A stretch of DNA of 64,000 bases, from positions 62,001 through 126,000 of the forward strand of contig NZ_AFXZ01000025.1 in NCBI RefSeq assembly GCF_000224335.1. The letters are read 5' to 3'. Below are positions 45,446-55,516 of this stretch, one piece after another. Source of the DNA: Bizionia argentinensis JUB59 (GTDB lineage Bacteria; Bacteroidota; Bacteroidia; Flavobacteriales; Flavobacteriaceae). A program made the position numbers and the translations under genes. Each line of letters starts with the position of its first letter. The stretch's first letter is position 1. The notes under the pieces are model-generated. The model searched no databases. It saw only the letters and a program-made list of their open reading frames with translations, and was not told where the DNA came from.

Positions 45446-46744
45446 GTGAAGCTAAAAAAGAAACGAAAACTCATAACGTATCTTAATATACTTGACCAAC
45501 CTATTCAATTTAATCCTTTTGTATTTAGTCGCAAGTTTATTCTTTGGGCTGTTTTAGGTCTATTTGGCGGATTAATTGCAAGTGTCTATTGGATTATTCT
45601 AGAATTTTTCACACATCAATTAGCCTTTTTTGATGACTGGTTAGTTATACCAACCATGGCTATTTGTGGACTTCTAGCCGGTTTAGTTATTCACTTTATT
45701 GGCGACCCTGGAGAAATTCACTTAATTGTAAACAACATCCGTTTCAATAAAGGCAAGCTAGACCCCAAGAATAATCCATCCATGGTGTTATCGTCCTTAT
45801 TTTGTATTGCTTCAGGCGGTAGTTTAGGTCCAGAAGCACCTTTGGTACAAGTAACGGGGTCTACCGGAACCTGGCTTGGAAAATTATTCCGATTAAAAGG
45901 TGAAGATTTACGTTCCATGAGTATTGCTGGAATGGCATCCGGATTTACGGCCTTATTTGGCGCACCTCTAGGCGGAAGTTTGTTTTCACTAGAAATTCTA
46001 CATCACGAACATGCCGTGGAATATTACAAAGCTATCATTCCTGCCTTTGTAGCCAGTAGTTTTAGCTATATGGTTTTTGCTCTGATTATTCATTTAGGAA
46101 TTGGCCCCACTTGGGATTTACCAGCTTATCATATGTTAAGTAAATTCGATTTTGCTTATGCTATATTCTTTGCTATTATTGCTACTGTTTTTGGATGGTT
46201 ATTTATTTATTGTACAAAGTTTTTCAAAAATATATTTGGAAAAATAAGCACGCCCATTTATATACATACACTAATTGGTGGTGTGGCATTGGGCCTTATT
46301 GCATACTTTTTGCCCATAACCAGATATTTCGGACACCATGAAATTAATACACTTATTATAAGTGATTTTTCATTGACCATGCTTGTTCTAATTCTGTGCT
46401 TTAAAATTGTAGCTATTGCTATAACGGTAACTTCGGGCTGGCGCGGCGGGTTTATAATACCGCTCTTTTTTACCGGTGCTACATTAGGTTTAATTATTCA
46501 TCAATTTATACCATCAATCAGTTTGTCACTTGCTATTGTAAGTTGCATGGCTGCTATTAATGCTTGTGTTACTAGAACACCCATGAGCACCACCATTCTA
46601 CTGGCTACATTAACCGGATTCACCTATTTTATTCCTATTTTATTCGCGAGTTTAACTGGCTACTTTCTAGCACCTCGAATTCCGTTTATTTCGTCGCAAA
46701 TGCAAAAAACAGAAGCTTCTAATATTGTAGCGAAAAAACAATAA
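45446..46744 (+). CDS. ClC-family chloride channel/antiporter
   Basis: A 432-residue membrane protein. It carries the GSLGPEAPL version of the G(K/R)EGP selectivity motif with the gating Glu, and helices of the ClC fold throughout. It may act as a Cl-/H+ antiporter. The first possible start is GTG at 45446, 7 bases after the DHFR stop; no in-frame ATG lies nearby upstream. It is probably in the same transcript as thyA and DHFR. Confidence 0.88.
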   Translation: MKLKKKRKLITYLNILDQPIQFNPFVFSRKFILWAVLGLFGGLIASVYWIILEFFTHQLAFFDDWLVIPTMAICGLLAGLVIHFIGDPGEIHLIVNNIRFNKGKLDPKNNPSMVLSSLFCIASGGSLGPEAPLVQVTGSTGTWLGKLFRLKGEDLRSMSIAGMASGFTALFGAPLGGSLFSLEILHHEHAVEYYKAIIPAFVASSFSYMVFALIIHLGIGPTWDLPAYHMLSKFDFAYAIFFAIIATVFGWLFIYCTKFFKNIFGKISTPIYIHTLIGGVALGLIAYFLPITRYFGHHEINTLIISDFSLTMLVLILCFKIVAIAITVTSGWRGGFIIPLFFTGATLGLIIHQFIPSISLSLAIVSCMAAINACVTRTPMSTTILLATLTGFTYFIPILFASLTGYFLAPRIPFISSQMQKTEASNIVAKKQ

Positions 46745-46871
46745 GCTTCACTCAAGGAATAAGCGCCTTCATTAAAACAAGTGCCATTTTCTAGCTTGAA
46801 ATAGAATTCTTAATAGTTTTTCATCGTAATTCATTACATTGGTCAAATCAGAATCCCCAAACCTGCATCTT

Positions 46872-47924
46872 ATGAAAACGCTTTATGTAAATATGAAATT
46901 CATTGTTATACTTTTAGCAATCATGATGGTTTCCTGCCAATCCATGAATAATTTAACCATGAGCGTTACAGAGCCTGCGCCTGTTTATATACCTTCTACA
47001 ATTGAAAATATTGGGCTTTTAAACCGAAGTCTAGCCTCAACCAAAAACAAACCTTTAGATGATATTGACAAAATTCTTTCCATTGAAGGTAAGAATCTCG
47101 ATAGCGATGGCGCCAATTACACCCTTCAAGGCATTAAAGATGTCTTGGAAAAAGACATGCAATATAAAAGCATAAAAATGATGTCTTCCGATAAAATTGA
47201 AAACCCAGGAATGGGCATTTTTCCAAGTGCATTACCCTGGGGAACTATTAATAATTTGTGTCAGGAAAACGATCTAAATGCCATAATTACCCTTTCCTTT
47301 TACGATACAGATACGCAAGTAGCATACAAAACCAGAACCGTAGAAAAACTGAATGCTTTCGGTATTACAATTCCCATGATTGAGCACGAAGCTACAATTT
47401 CCACCTATATAAAAGCTGGTTTCCGCGTTTATGATAACGTAAACAAAGTTATAAGAGATGAAATTGTAACAGACCGATGGATAACGGCTGTTGGTAAGGG
47501 CATTAACCCATTAAAAGCTATTGAAGCCATTATTGGAAGAAAAGAAGCCTTATTACAAATGAGTACTAAAATGGGGCAGGATTATGCTTACAGAACCTAT
47601 CCTTTTAAAATCCGAGTAACGAGACAGTACTATGTTAAAGGTTCCAAAAAATTTGAAATCGGAAAACGCCGTGCACAAACCGGAGATTGGGACGGTGCGG
47701 CTCAATTATGGGAACAAGAACTAAACAATCCTAAAGCCAAAATTGCCGGTTACGCCTGTTATAATATGGCCATTATTAATGAAATTAATGGCGATTTAGA
47801 TTCAGCAATGACCTGGGCATCCAAAGCCTATACCGATTACGAAGATAAAAACGCCCTGCGATATCTTAATATTCTAAAAAAGAGAAAAAATCGAAACATA
47901 CAGCTACAAAAACAAGCCCAATAA
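46872..47924 (+). CDS. DUF6340-type lipoprotein with TPR-like C-terminus
   Basis: About 350 residues. The lipobox ILLAIMMVSCQS is near the N-terminus, so it is a probable lipoprotein. An alternative start at 46893 gives a shorter signal peptide, and one at 46839 is too long. The C-terminal 100 residues contain TPR-like helices (FEIGKRRAQTGDWDGAAQLW, YNMAIINEINGDLDSAMTWA). I know such proteins only as a conserved family of unknown function in Bacteroidetes. It stands alone between the ClC gene and the FAD dehydrogenase. Confidence 0.78.
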   Translation: MKTLYVNMKFIVILLAIMMVSCQSMNNLTMSVTEPAPVYIPSTIENIGLLNRSLASTKNKPLDDIDKILSIEGKNLDSDGANYTLQGIKDVLEKDMQYKSIKMMSSDKIENPGMGIFPSALPWGTINNLCQENDLNAIITLSFYDTDTQVAYKTRTVEKLNAFGITIPMIEHEATISTYIKAGFRVYDNVNKVIRDEIVTDRWITAVGKGINPLKAIEAIIGRKEALLQMSTKMGQDYAYRTYPFKIRVTRQYYVKGSKKFEIGKRRAQTGDWDGAAQLWEQELNNPKAKIAGYACYNMAIINEINGDLDSAMTWASKAYTDYEDKNALRYLNILKKRKNRNIQLQKQAQ

Positions 47925-48078
47925 CATAGCCTTTTAAAGCCGTTAATACATCTTGTAATTAGCAATTAATTATATTTTCGTCAACGATACGTATAAAAGC
48001 TTGCTGCTTAAGTGTGTTTAATCAAAACTAAAATCGGCAATCTTACACTCATCTCCTATTTTTCTGTAATTTTGCCAC

Positions 48079-49635
48079 ATGATAAAAGATCTTCAGCTAC
48101 GCATCAGTTTAAAAGAGGAAGAAATTCCTAATATTCTTTTAATAAAATCTGCCGAAAAACTCGATATGTCCAGAGATAAAATCTCTGGTATTAAAGTACT
48201 TCGGAAATCTATTGATGCGCGAAAACCTAAAATAATTTTCAATTATAAAGTGGCGGTTTATATTAGTGAACCAGTTCCAGATACATCAGAATATAATTTC
48301 GACTATAAAGATGTTTCTAAAGGGAAGCCCATTCATATTATTGGATTTGGCCCTGCTGGAATGTATGCAGCTTTGCGCTGTATTGAACTCGGTTTTAAAC
48401 CTATTGTTTTAGAACGCGGTAAAAATGTTCAAGACCGTCGTCGTGATTTAAAAGCTATCAATCGTGATCATTTTGTTAATGAAGATTCTAATTATTGCTT
48501 CGGCGAAGGTGGTGCCGGAACTTATAGCGATGGTAAACTTTATACAAGAAGTTTAAAACGTGGTGATGTTCGACGTATTTTTGAAAACTTGGTTTATCAC
48601 GGAGCAACGGATCAGATTTTAGTGGATGCGCATCCTCATATTGGCACTAATAAATTACCGAAAGTAGTCCAAAATGTTCGCGAAACGATTTTAAAATATG
48701 GTGGCGAAGTTCATTTTGAAACACGTGTCACAGATTTCACTATAAAAAACAGCGCTATTACAGCCATTCAATTACTAAATGGCGATGAAATGATTGCCAA
48801 TAAAGTAATTTTAGCAACCGGACATTCTGCAAGAGATATTTATTATTTAATGCACAAGAAAGAAATGGCACTAGAAGCAAAATCTTATGCCATGGGCGTT
48901 CGTGTAGAACATCCTCAAGCAATAATAGATAGTATTCAATATCATTGCAGCGGAAAACGTAGCGACTTATTACCAGCAGCCTCATACGGTTTGGTGCAAC
49001 AAGTAAACGATCGCGGTGTGTACTCGTTCTGTATGTGTCCCGGCGGTTTTATAGTACCAGCGGCAACAGCCAATGGCGAAGTAGTTGTTAATGGCATGTC
49101 GCCATCCAAACGAAATAACTTATTTGCCAATTCAGGTATTGTTGTGGAGATTGACGTAGAAAAAGACTTACAGAAGTACGAACACTTTGGTGTTTTAAAG
49201 GCTTTGGAATACCAAAAAGATTTAGAACGATTAGCATTTACTGCTGGCGGAAGAAGCCAAGCAGCGCCAGCACAACGTTTAACAGACTTTGTAGACGGCA
49301 AATTATCATCAAGTTTAAACCCAACTTCCTACCAACCGGGTTTAAATTCTGCACCTTTGCATTCCTTGTTGCCAAAATTAATTGGGAGTCGTTTACGTCA
49401 AGGATTTAAATCTTTTGGTAAAAAAATGCATGGTTATTATACGGAAGAAGCAAATATTGTGGGTGTAGAGTCTAGAACGTCATCCCCTATTCATATTCCT
49501 AGGACTGAAAAATTAGAACACGTGCAGATAAAAGGATTATTTCCCTGTGGTGAAGGTGGTGGTTTTGCTGGCGGAATTGTTTCAGCAGCTATGGATGGCG
49601 AGCGTTGTGCAGAAGCTGCTTGCGAATTGAGTTAA
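48079..49635 (+). CDS. FAD-dependent oxidoreductase (COG2509-like)
   Basis: A 518-residue flavoprotein. The dinucleotide-binding segment is IIGFGPAGMYAALR (about residue 92). A substrate-binding half contains EGGAGTYSDGKLYTR and CMCPGGFIVPAA. It resembles the uncharacterised FAD dehydrogenases often labelled NAD(P)/FAD-dependent oxidoreductase; no substrate is known. A TAATTTTG -7-like box is at 48067-48074, only 4 bases before the ATG, so the transcript may be nearly leaderless. Confidence 0.85.
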   Translation: MIKDLQLRISLKEEEIPNILLIKSAEKLDMSRDKISGIKVLRKSIDARKPKIIFNYKVAVYISEPVPDTSEYNFDYKDVSKGKPIHIIGFGPAGMYAALRCIELGFKPIVLERGKNVQDRRRDLKAINRDHFVNEDSNYCFGEGGAGTYSDGKLYTRSLKRGDVRRIFENLVYHGATDQILVDAHPHIGTNKLPKVVQNVRETILKYGGEVHFETRVTDFTIKNSAITAIQLLNGDEMIANKVILATGHSARDIYYLMHKKEMALEAKSYAMGVRVEHPQAIIDSIQYHCSGKRSDLLPAASYGLVQQVNDRGVYSFCMCPGGFIVPAATANGEVVVNGMSPSKRNNLFANSGIVVEIDVEKDLQKYEHFGVLKALEYQKDLERLAFTAGGRSQAAPAQRLTDFVDGKLSSSLNPTSYQPGLNSAPLHSLLPKLIGSRLRQGFKSFGKKMHGYYTEEANIVGVESRTSSPIHIPRTEKLEHVQIKGLFPCGEGGGFAGGIVSAAMDGERCAEAACELS

Positions 49636-50036
49636 CCGTATTAAATATTGATTCTTAAATCTCATGATTTTTCAAATTAGAGTCTCGATCACTTTGCTGT
49701 TAGAAACAAGATATTAGACTAAATTTATAAAGCATTGAAAGATTTTTTTGATAAAACTGAAACAAATATTCTTTCTTAAATTTTTAGAAAAAGAAACTGA
49801 CGACGACACCTTAAAGTATTGAGCTTGAATTTCGATCTAAAAAAGCCTTTATTTCCTATTGATCTTGATTTCGGAAAAAACAACCCTAATTAATCAAATC
49901 CTTTACATGTTAAAGTGACATTTGAAAATCTTAATTAAAATGGCGGAATTATATGCTCTACAATCTAAAAGCCAAGCGATCTATTCTCTAAAAATAAATT
50001 TCCTATTTTTGCAGCAATTATAAAAAATTCAAATTC
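49636..50036. other. non-coding gap with a possible gene remnant
   Basis: 401 bases. Around 49730-49825 a frame reads ALKDFFDKTETNILS, then after a stop the neighbouring frame reads KFLEKETDDDTLKY before another stop, which could be a frameshifted coding remnant; I cannot name it. A TATTTTTG -7-like box (50004-50011) may serve fabD. Nothing else is seen. Confidence 0.4.
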
Positions 50037-50930
50037 ATGAACGCATATATATTTCCTGGCCAAGGTGCCCAATTTCCAGGTATGGGATTAGACCTGTATG
50101 AAAAATCGCCTATAGCACAAGAGTTATTCGAAATAGCCAACAATATACTCGGTTTTAATATTACCGATATTATGTTTGAAGGTTCTGCCGAAGACTTAAA
50201 ACAAACTAAAGTTACCCAACCAGCTATTTTTTTACATTCAGTAATTTTAGCGAAAGTTTTAGGAGACAGCTTTAAACCAGACATGGTTGCTGGTCATTCT
50301 TTAGGTGAGTTTTCTGCTTTGGTTGCCGCTGGTGCTATATCTTTTGAAGATGGTGTGAAATTAGTTTCAAAGCGTGCTATCGCTATGCAAAAAGCTTGCG
50401 AAATGCAACCAAGTACTATGGCTGCTGTTTTAGGGTTGGAAGATGCTATTGTAGAAAAAATATGTGCAGAAACGGAAGGTATTGTCGTTGCTGCAAACTA
50501 CAATTGTCCAGGGCAATTAGTAATATCAGGCGACATTGATGCTATTAACAGAGCCTGCGAAACACTGAAAGCTGAAGGTGCTAAACGTGCGTTGGTATTA
50601 CCTGTTGGTGGTGCTTTTCATTCACCTTTAATGGAACCTGCACGCGAAGAATTAGCTGCAGCCATTGAAGCTACGAATTTTGTAAAACCAAACTGTCCAA
50701 TTTATCAAAATGTAACAGCCAGCGCTGTTATGGACGAAGCTATTATAAAAGCAAACTTGATTTCGCAATTAACAGCTCCTGTAAAATGGACGCAGTCTGT
50801 ACAGCAAATGATTGCCGATGGTGCTACTTTATTTACTGAAGTTGGGCCAGGAAAAGTTTTGCAAGGTTTAGTTAAGAAAATAAACAGAGAAGCTCAAACC
50901 GCTTCTGCAACCATTGAATCGGAATCTTAA
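50037..50930 (+). CDS. fabD: malonyl CoA-acyl carrier protein transacylase
   Basis: A 297-residue FabD. Nucleophile S88 lies in GHSLGEFSA and the catalytic histidine is H195 (GGAFHSPLM). It loads malonyl onto ACP for fatty acid synthesis. FPGQGAQFPGMG at the N-terminus is the family signature. Its stop codon overlaps the lspA start as TAATG, so the two genes are translationally coupled, an arrangement that is convenient rather than pathway-linked. Confidence 0.96.
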   Translation: MNAYIFPGQGAQFPGMGLDLYEKSPIAQELFEIANNILGFNITDIMFEGSAEDLKQTKVTQPAIFLHSVILAKVLGDSFKPDMVAGHSLGEFSALVAAGAISFEDGVKLVSKRAIAMQKACEMQPSTMAAVLGLEDAIVEKICAETEGIVVAANYNCPGQLVISGDIDAINRACETLKAEGAKRALVLPVGGAFHSPLMEPAREELAAAIEATNFVKPNCPIYQNVTASAVMDEAIIKANLISQLTAPVKWTQSVQQMIADGATLFTEVGPGKVLQGLVKKINREAQTASATIESES

Positions 50931-51430
50931 TGAAACTTCCTCGTACTACATGGATTATTCTATTAATAGTTTTTAATATAGCTATTGATCAGATCACCAA
51001 ATTTATTGTTAGAGCTGAAGTCGTTCCTGGCAGTCAGACACCTATTATTGGCGATTTATTCACCTTACATAATGTTGAAAATGCTGGAGCTTTTCTAGGA
51101 ATGGGTAGTGACTTCCATCCAACCTTAAGACTCATTTTACTCTTAATACTGCCAACCGTCGTTTTAGGATATGTTGTTTATTATATTATAAAAAATAAAT
51201 CGTTAGACCGTTTTTCTTTAATAGGATTTTGCTGTATTGTTGGTGGTGGCGCTGCCAATGTTTACGATAGAATTGTTTACGGATCTGTAACAGATTTCTT
51301 TCACATTGATTTAGGTGGCGTATTTAGAACAGGGATTTTTAATATTGCAGATATGTCTGTAATGTTTGGAATGGGACTTTTATTATATGCTAGCTTTAAG
51401 GGAAACAAAACTAAAAAAGAAATCGCTTAA
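50930..51430 (+). CDS. lspA: lipoprotein signal peptidase (signal peptidase II)
   Basis: A 166-residue inner-membrane aspartic protease with four hydrophobic segments. The catalytic aspartates correspond to D122 (GSVTDFF) and D141 (FNIADMSV). It cleaves the signal peptide of prolipoproteins ahead of the lipid-modified Cys, several of which are predicted in this window. It is coupled to fabD. Confidence 0.95.
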   Translation: MKLPRTTWIILLIVFNIAIDQITKFIVRAEVVPGSQTPIIGDLFTLHNVENAGAFLGMGSDFHPTLRLILLLILPTVVLGYVVYYIIKNKSLDRFSLIGFCCIVGGGAANVYDRIVYGSVTDFFHIDLGGVFRTGIFNIADMSVMFGMGLLLYASFKGNKTKKEIA

Positions 51431-51453
51431 AAAGCGATCACATTAAAACATAA

Positions 51454-51498
51454 AAAACTTGTCGAATTCATTTTATTTAAATGTTTCCGACAAGTTTT
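51454..51498. terminator. terminator between lspA and the convergent small gene
   Basis: AAAACTTGTCG (51454-51464) and CGACAAGTTTT (51488-51498) form a perfect 11-bp stem. The stronger T-run is on the minus strand, so it may serve both directions. Confidence 0.6.
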
Positions 51499-51538
51499 AA
51501 ATCTAAAAAATTATCTTAATAATTTTTTTATAGCTAAA

Positions 51539-51730
51539 TTATTTTGCTAATTCGCAAGATTTACAATCTTTAATTTTCCCGTAATAAGTCTCACGGTATT
51601 TGTGGATTGTTTTAATAGGAATACTAAAAACATGTTTCCTAATATAAGTCACCTTCGTTAATAATTCACCCATTTTTGGTGTGAATCTTTTTTCGATTTT
51701 CGTCTCTCGTTTTACCCGAATCAATCTCAT
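51539..51730 (-). CDS. small hypothetical protein with CxxC motif
   Basis: About 63 residues from ATG 51730 (MRLIRVKRETKIEKRF); an in-frame ATG at 51754 is also possible. It is rich in Lys and Arg and ends with KDCKSCELAK, whose CxxC could bind metal. No family is known to me. It has a good reading frame in otherwise non-coding sequence, and the terminator at 51454-51498 lies at its 3' end. Confidence 0.5.
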   Translation of the reverse strand: MRLIRVKRETKIEKRFTPKMGELLTKVTYIRKHVFSIPIKTIHKYRETYYGKIKDCKSCELAK

Positions 51731-51916
51731 TTTATCTCGTATCATATAGTACAAAGAAACGAATAACAGGGATAATATACAAAATTAGCCTATTAGAATA
51801 CTGGAAATCAGAATATTAATATGGATATAATAATTTAAACGCTATTTCATTGCCATATCCATAATTAAACAATGGTATAATTATCACATCTCAAATGCTG
51901 AAAACGCCAAAACCGA

Positions 51917-52939
51917 CTACAAATCACGAATTTGCTGTTCCCATTTCCATGCCGATAGCATGGCTTCGTCTAAAGTAGATTGTGCTTTCCATCCTAATTC
52001 TGTGTTTGCTTTTGTAGTATCTGCATAAGCTGAAACAACATCGCCTTCTCGCCTATCTGCAATTTGATAATTCAAACTTTTATTTGAAACACGTTTGAAA
52101 GAATTGATAACTTCTAAAACCGAACTACCAACACCAGTTCCAATATTGAAGGTTTCAAAATTAATTTTATTTTTCTTATTTAATAAACGTTTTAAAGCTA
52201 CAACATGTGCTTTTGCCAAATCTACTACATGAATATAATCCCGAATACACGTGCCATCTGGCGTTGGGTAATCATCACCAAAAACGGATAATTCATCACG
52301 TAATCCCGCTCCAGTTTGGGTAATGAATGGTACTAAATTTTGAGGCACGCCAATTGGCAACTCACCTATTTTCGCAGTAGGATGTGCGCCAATAGGATTA
52401 AAGTATCGTAAAGCAATTGCATTTAAATTCGGTTGGACTTTACACGTATCTTTTATAATTTCTTCACCAATTTGCTTGGTGTTTCCGTAAGGTGATTCCG
52501 CAGGTTTTATTGGTGCATTTTCCGTAATGGGCATTTCATCTGCCTGACCATAAACCGTACAAGACGAACTAAATATAAAATTTGAATTAGATTTAACTGT
52601 CAGTTCCTGCAACAAATAAATAAGCGTGTTTAAATTGTTTTCATAATACATTAAAGGTTCTTGAACACTTTCGCCAACCGCTTTACTAGCAGCAAAATGT
52701 ATAACACCTTTAATATCTTTATAGGTCGAAAAGAAATTCTGAACGGACTGCTTATTCTTTAAATCCAATTTCTCGAAAATTGGCGATTTCACTGAAATAG
52801 CTGTAATTCCTTCCAAAACATCAATAGATGAATTAGATAAATTATCAATTATTACAACTTCAAAGCCTTCGTTTTGTAATTCGACAACGGTATGAGAGCC
52901 TATAAAGCCTAAACCGCCTGTAACTAATATTTTATCCAT
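51917..52939 (-). CDS. galE: UDP-glucose 4-epimerase
   Basis: A 340-residue short-chain dehydrogenase. The NAD-binding loop is GGLGFIGS (8-15). The catalytic region has SSSCTVYG and YGNTK (Tyr-x3-Lys). It interconverts UDP-glucose and UDP-galactose for surface polysaccharide. The gene overlaps the DegT aminotransferase by 8 bases, forming a nucleotide-sugar unit divergent from kdtA. Confidence 0.92.
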   Translation of the reverse strand: MDKILVTGGLGFIGSHTVVELQNEGFEVVIIDNLSNSSIDVLEGITAISVKSPIFEKLDLKNKQSVQNFFSTYKDIKGVIHFAASKAVGESVQEPLMYYENNLNTLIYLLQELTVKSNSNFIFSSSCTVYGQADEMPITENAPIKPAESPYGNTKQIGEEIIKDTCKVQPNLNAIALRYFNPIGAHPTAKIGELPIGVPQNLVPFITQTGAGLRDELSVFGDDYPTPDGTCIRDYIHVVDLAKAHVVALKRLLNKKNKINFETFNIGTGVGSSVLEVINSFKRVSNKSLNYQIADRREGDVVSAYADTTKANTELGWKAQSTLDEAMLSAWKWEQQIRDL

Positions 52940-54089
52940 TAATATATTCTAAAACTTTTGATGTAATAAATTCAATTTGCTCATCGTCCAATTCGGTATG
53001 CATTGGCAATGATATAACTGTTTTAACTAAATCATTGGTTACGGGAAAATCAGCTTCATTATAACGTTCATCGGCATATGCTTTTTGATTATGCAACGGA
53101 ATTGGATAATAAACACCACATGGAATATCATGTGCGTTTAAGAATTTCACCAATCCATCACGATCCACATTATTTAACTTTAATGTATATTGATGAAAGA
53201 CATGACAATCACAAGTCGCACAATTACCTTCACAATCGTTACTCTTTCTAAAAGGAATTTCTATGTTTTCATGATTTTTAAAAGCGGCATCATATTTCAT
53301 AGCAGCTGCTTGTCTCGCTTTATTATAAGCATCTAAATGCGGTAGTTTCGCATTTAAAACGGCTGCTTGAATAGAATCTAAACGGGAGTTGACACCAACC
53401 ACATCATGATGATAGCGCTCGTACATTCCGTGATTTACAATACCTCGGATTATGTGTGCTAAATCGTCATCATTCGTGAAAATAGCACCGCCATCACCAT
53501 AACAACCTAAATTTTTTGATGGGAAAAATGAAGTGGATCCTACATGACCAATAGTTCCTGCTTTGGCTTTTTTACCGTTACTGTAAGTATAATCGGCGCC
53601 GATTGCTTGCGCATTATCTTCAATTACATATAAGTTATGAGCTTCTGCCAACTCCATAATGGCTTCCATATTGGCAACTTGACCAAATAAATGAACTGGA
53701 ACAATTGCTTTAGTTTTTGGCGTAATCGCCTTTTTAATGGCTTCAATATTAATATTGAAATCATTCGGATTTACATCAACCAAAACAGGCGTTAATTGTA
53801 AAAGCGCAATAACCTCAACGGTGGCTGCAAAGGTGAAGTCGGCTGTAATCACCTCATCACCTGGCTTTAAACCAAGTCCCATCATAGCAATCTGCAGCGC
53901 ATCCGTACCATTGGCACATGGAATTACGTGTTTAACATCTAAATATGTTTCCAGATTTTTTTGAAACTCATGAACTTTTGGTCCATTAATAAAGGATGCA
54001 TTATCAATTATTTCCTGAATATCCGGATTTACTATATCCTTAATCGCGTTATACTGACCTTTTAGGTCAACCATTTGAATTTTTCTCAT
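52932..54089 (-). CDS. DegT/DnrJ/EryC1/StrS-type aminotransferase
   Basis: About 385 residues from ATG 54089 (MRKIQMVDLKGQYNAI). It is a PLP enzyme for amino-sugar synthesis, with PLP lysine at K192 (SFFPSKNLGCYGDGGA) and GTDALQIAM and EDNAQAIGADY segments. An odd insert near residues 286-295 holds four Cys (C-x3-C-x2-C-x-C), which could bind a metal. Its partner GalE suggests a UDP-linked sugar, but the product is unknown. Confidence 0.88.
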   Translation of the reverse strand: MRKIQMVDLKGQYNAIKDIVNPDIQEIIDNASFINGPKVHEFQKNLETYLDVKHVIPCANGTDALQIAMMGLGLKPGDEVITADFTFAATVEVIALLQLTPVLVDVNPNDFNINIEAIKKAITPKTKAIVPVHLFGQVANMEAIMELAEAHNLYVIEDNAQAIGADYTYSNGKKAKAGTIGHVGSTSFFPSKNLGCYGDGGAIFTNDDDLAHIIRGIVNHGMYERYHHDVVGVNSRLDSIQAAVLNAKLPHLDAYNKARQAAAMKYDAAFKNHENIEIPFRKSNDCEGNCATCDCHVFHQYTLKLNNVDRDGLVKFLNAHDIPCGVYYPIPLHNQKAYADERYNEADFPVTNDLVKTVISLPMHTELDDEQIEFITSKVLEYING

Positions 54090-54171
54090 ACGCCACGAAT
54101 TTACGAAATTCATCAACGCGAACCAATGAAATTATTTTAAAGAGATGTATTTTAGCAGCAAATTATAATAA

Positions 54172-55404
54172 TTGAGAATTATATTTAACATCGGTATTTA
54201 TTTAGCGCAATTGATTTTGCCTATTGTAGCTTTATTTAATCCTAAAATAAAATTGGGCGTTACTGGTAGGTCTCAAACGTTTTCAATTTTGGAAAACACG
54301 TTAGATACTTCTAAAAAAACGCTGTGGTATCATTGTGCATCTTTAGGTGAATACGAGCAAGGCTTACCTGTTTTTAAAGAATTACGTGCGCTATATCGCG
54401 AGCATCAAATTGTGTTGACATTTTTTTCTCCTTCAGGTTACGAGATTCGGAAAAACACAGACATTGCCGATATTGTAGTGTACTTACCTTTAGACTCACC
54501 AAGTAACGCCAAAAACTTTTTAAATTTAGTAAAACCCGAATTAACGATATTTGTTAAATATGATATTTGGCCTAATTATCTATTAGAACTCAAAAGACGC
54601 AATCATCGTGCACTTTTAATTTCGGCTTTATTTAGAAAAGATCAATCTTACTTTAAGTTTTTCGGCGGCTTTATGCGTCAGGCTGTTTTCGCTTTTGAAC
54701 ATATTTTTACTCAAAATGAAAACACAAAGCAGTTATTAGCAACTATTAATTATAATCAAACAACTGTAACAGGTGATACGCGTTTTGATCGTGTTTATAG
54801 TCAATTGGCACAAAATAATGAACTTGACTTTATTGGAGATTTCAAAAACAACAAAATATGTGTCGTTGCTGGAAGCACTTGGCCAGAAGACGAAGCGCTA
54901 TTAATCGATTTTATAAATAATACAGAATCCGACACCAAATTTATAATTGCACCGCATAATATTAAGGTCAATCAAATTCAGAAATTAAAAGGTTCACTGA
55001 ATAAAAAAACAATCCTTTTTTCAGAGAAAGAGCATAAAAACTATGCCGAATATTCCGTGTTTATTATAGACACTATTGGTTTACTAACCAAAATTTATAA
55101 CTACGCTGATATTGCTTACGTTGGCGGAGCAATGGGATCAACGGGATTACATAACACTCTAGAACCAGCCGTTTTTGGCGTCCCTATCATTGTTGGGAAG
55201 CATTATGACAAGTTTCCAGAGGCATCGCATATGATTTTGGAGGGCGGAATGTTTACCATAAGCAATAAAAACGAGCTAGAGTCAACACTAAACCTGTTAA
55301 TAAAAAACCCAGAAAAATCGCAAAACATTGGGAGTCAAAATTTTAAATTCATAAAAAATAGTATGGGTGCCGTAATCCAAATTGTAAACTACATACGTAT
55401 ATAA
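54172..55404 (+). CDS. kdtA: 3-deoxy-D-manno-octulosonic acid transferase
   Basis: A 410-residue glycosyltransferase that adds Kdo to lipid IVA in LPS. The N-terminus is a membrane anchor; segments such as WYHCASLGEYEQG, TGDTRFDRV and GSTWPEDE are recognisable. The first codon is TTG (54172); the ATG at 54145 upstream is followed by an in-frame stop. It is divergent from the DegT gene and ends before the repeat lipoprotein. Confidence 0.9.
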   Translation: MRIIFNIGIYLAQLILPIVALFNPKIKLGVTGRSQTFSILENTLDTSKKTLWYHCASLGEYEQGLPVFKELRALYREHQIVLTFFSPSGYEIRKNTDIADIVVYLPLDSPSNAKNFLNLVKPELTIFVKYDIWPNYLLELKRRNHRALLISALFRKDQSYFKFFGGFMRQAVFAFEHIFTQNENTKQLLATINYNQTTVTGDTRFDRVYSQLAQNNELDFIGDFKNNKICVVAGSTWPEDEALLIDFINNTESDTKFIIAPHNIKVNQIQKLKGSLNKKTILFSEKEHKNYAEYSVFIIDTIGLLTKIYNYADIAYVGGAMGSTGLHNTLEPAVFGVPIIVGKHYDKFPEASHMILEGGMFTISNKNELESTLNLLIKNPEKSQNIGSQNFKFIKNSMGAVIQIVNYIRI

Positions 55405-55516
55405 GGCTGGAAGCGATTTTTCTATCAGTTGTTAAAAAATGTTAAAATTAAACACAAATTATCAAATTTTGTTATTAAATTCGCACCATTAAAATTAACA
55501 CTAAAACTATTAACTA

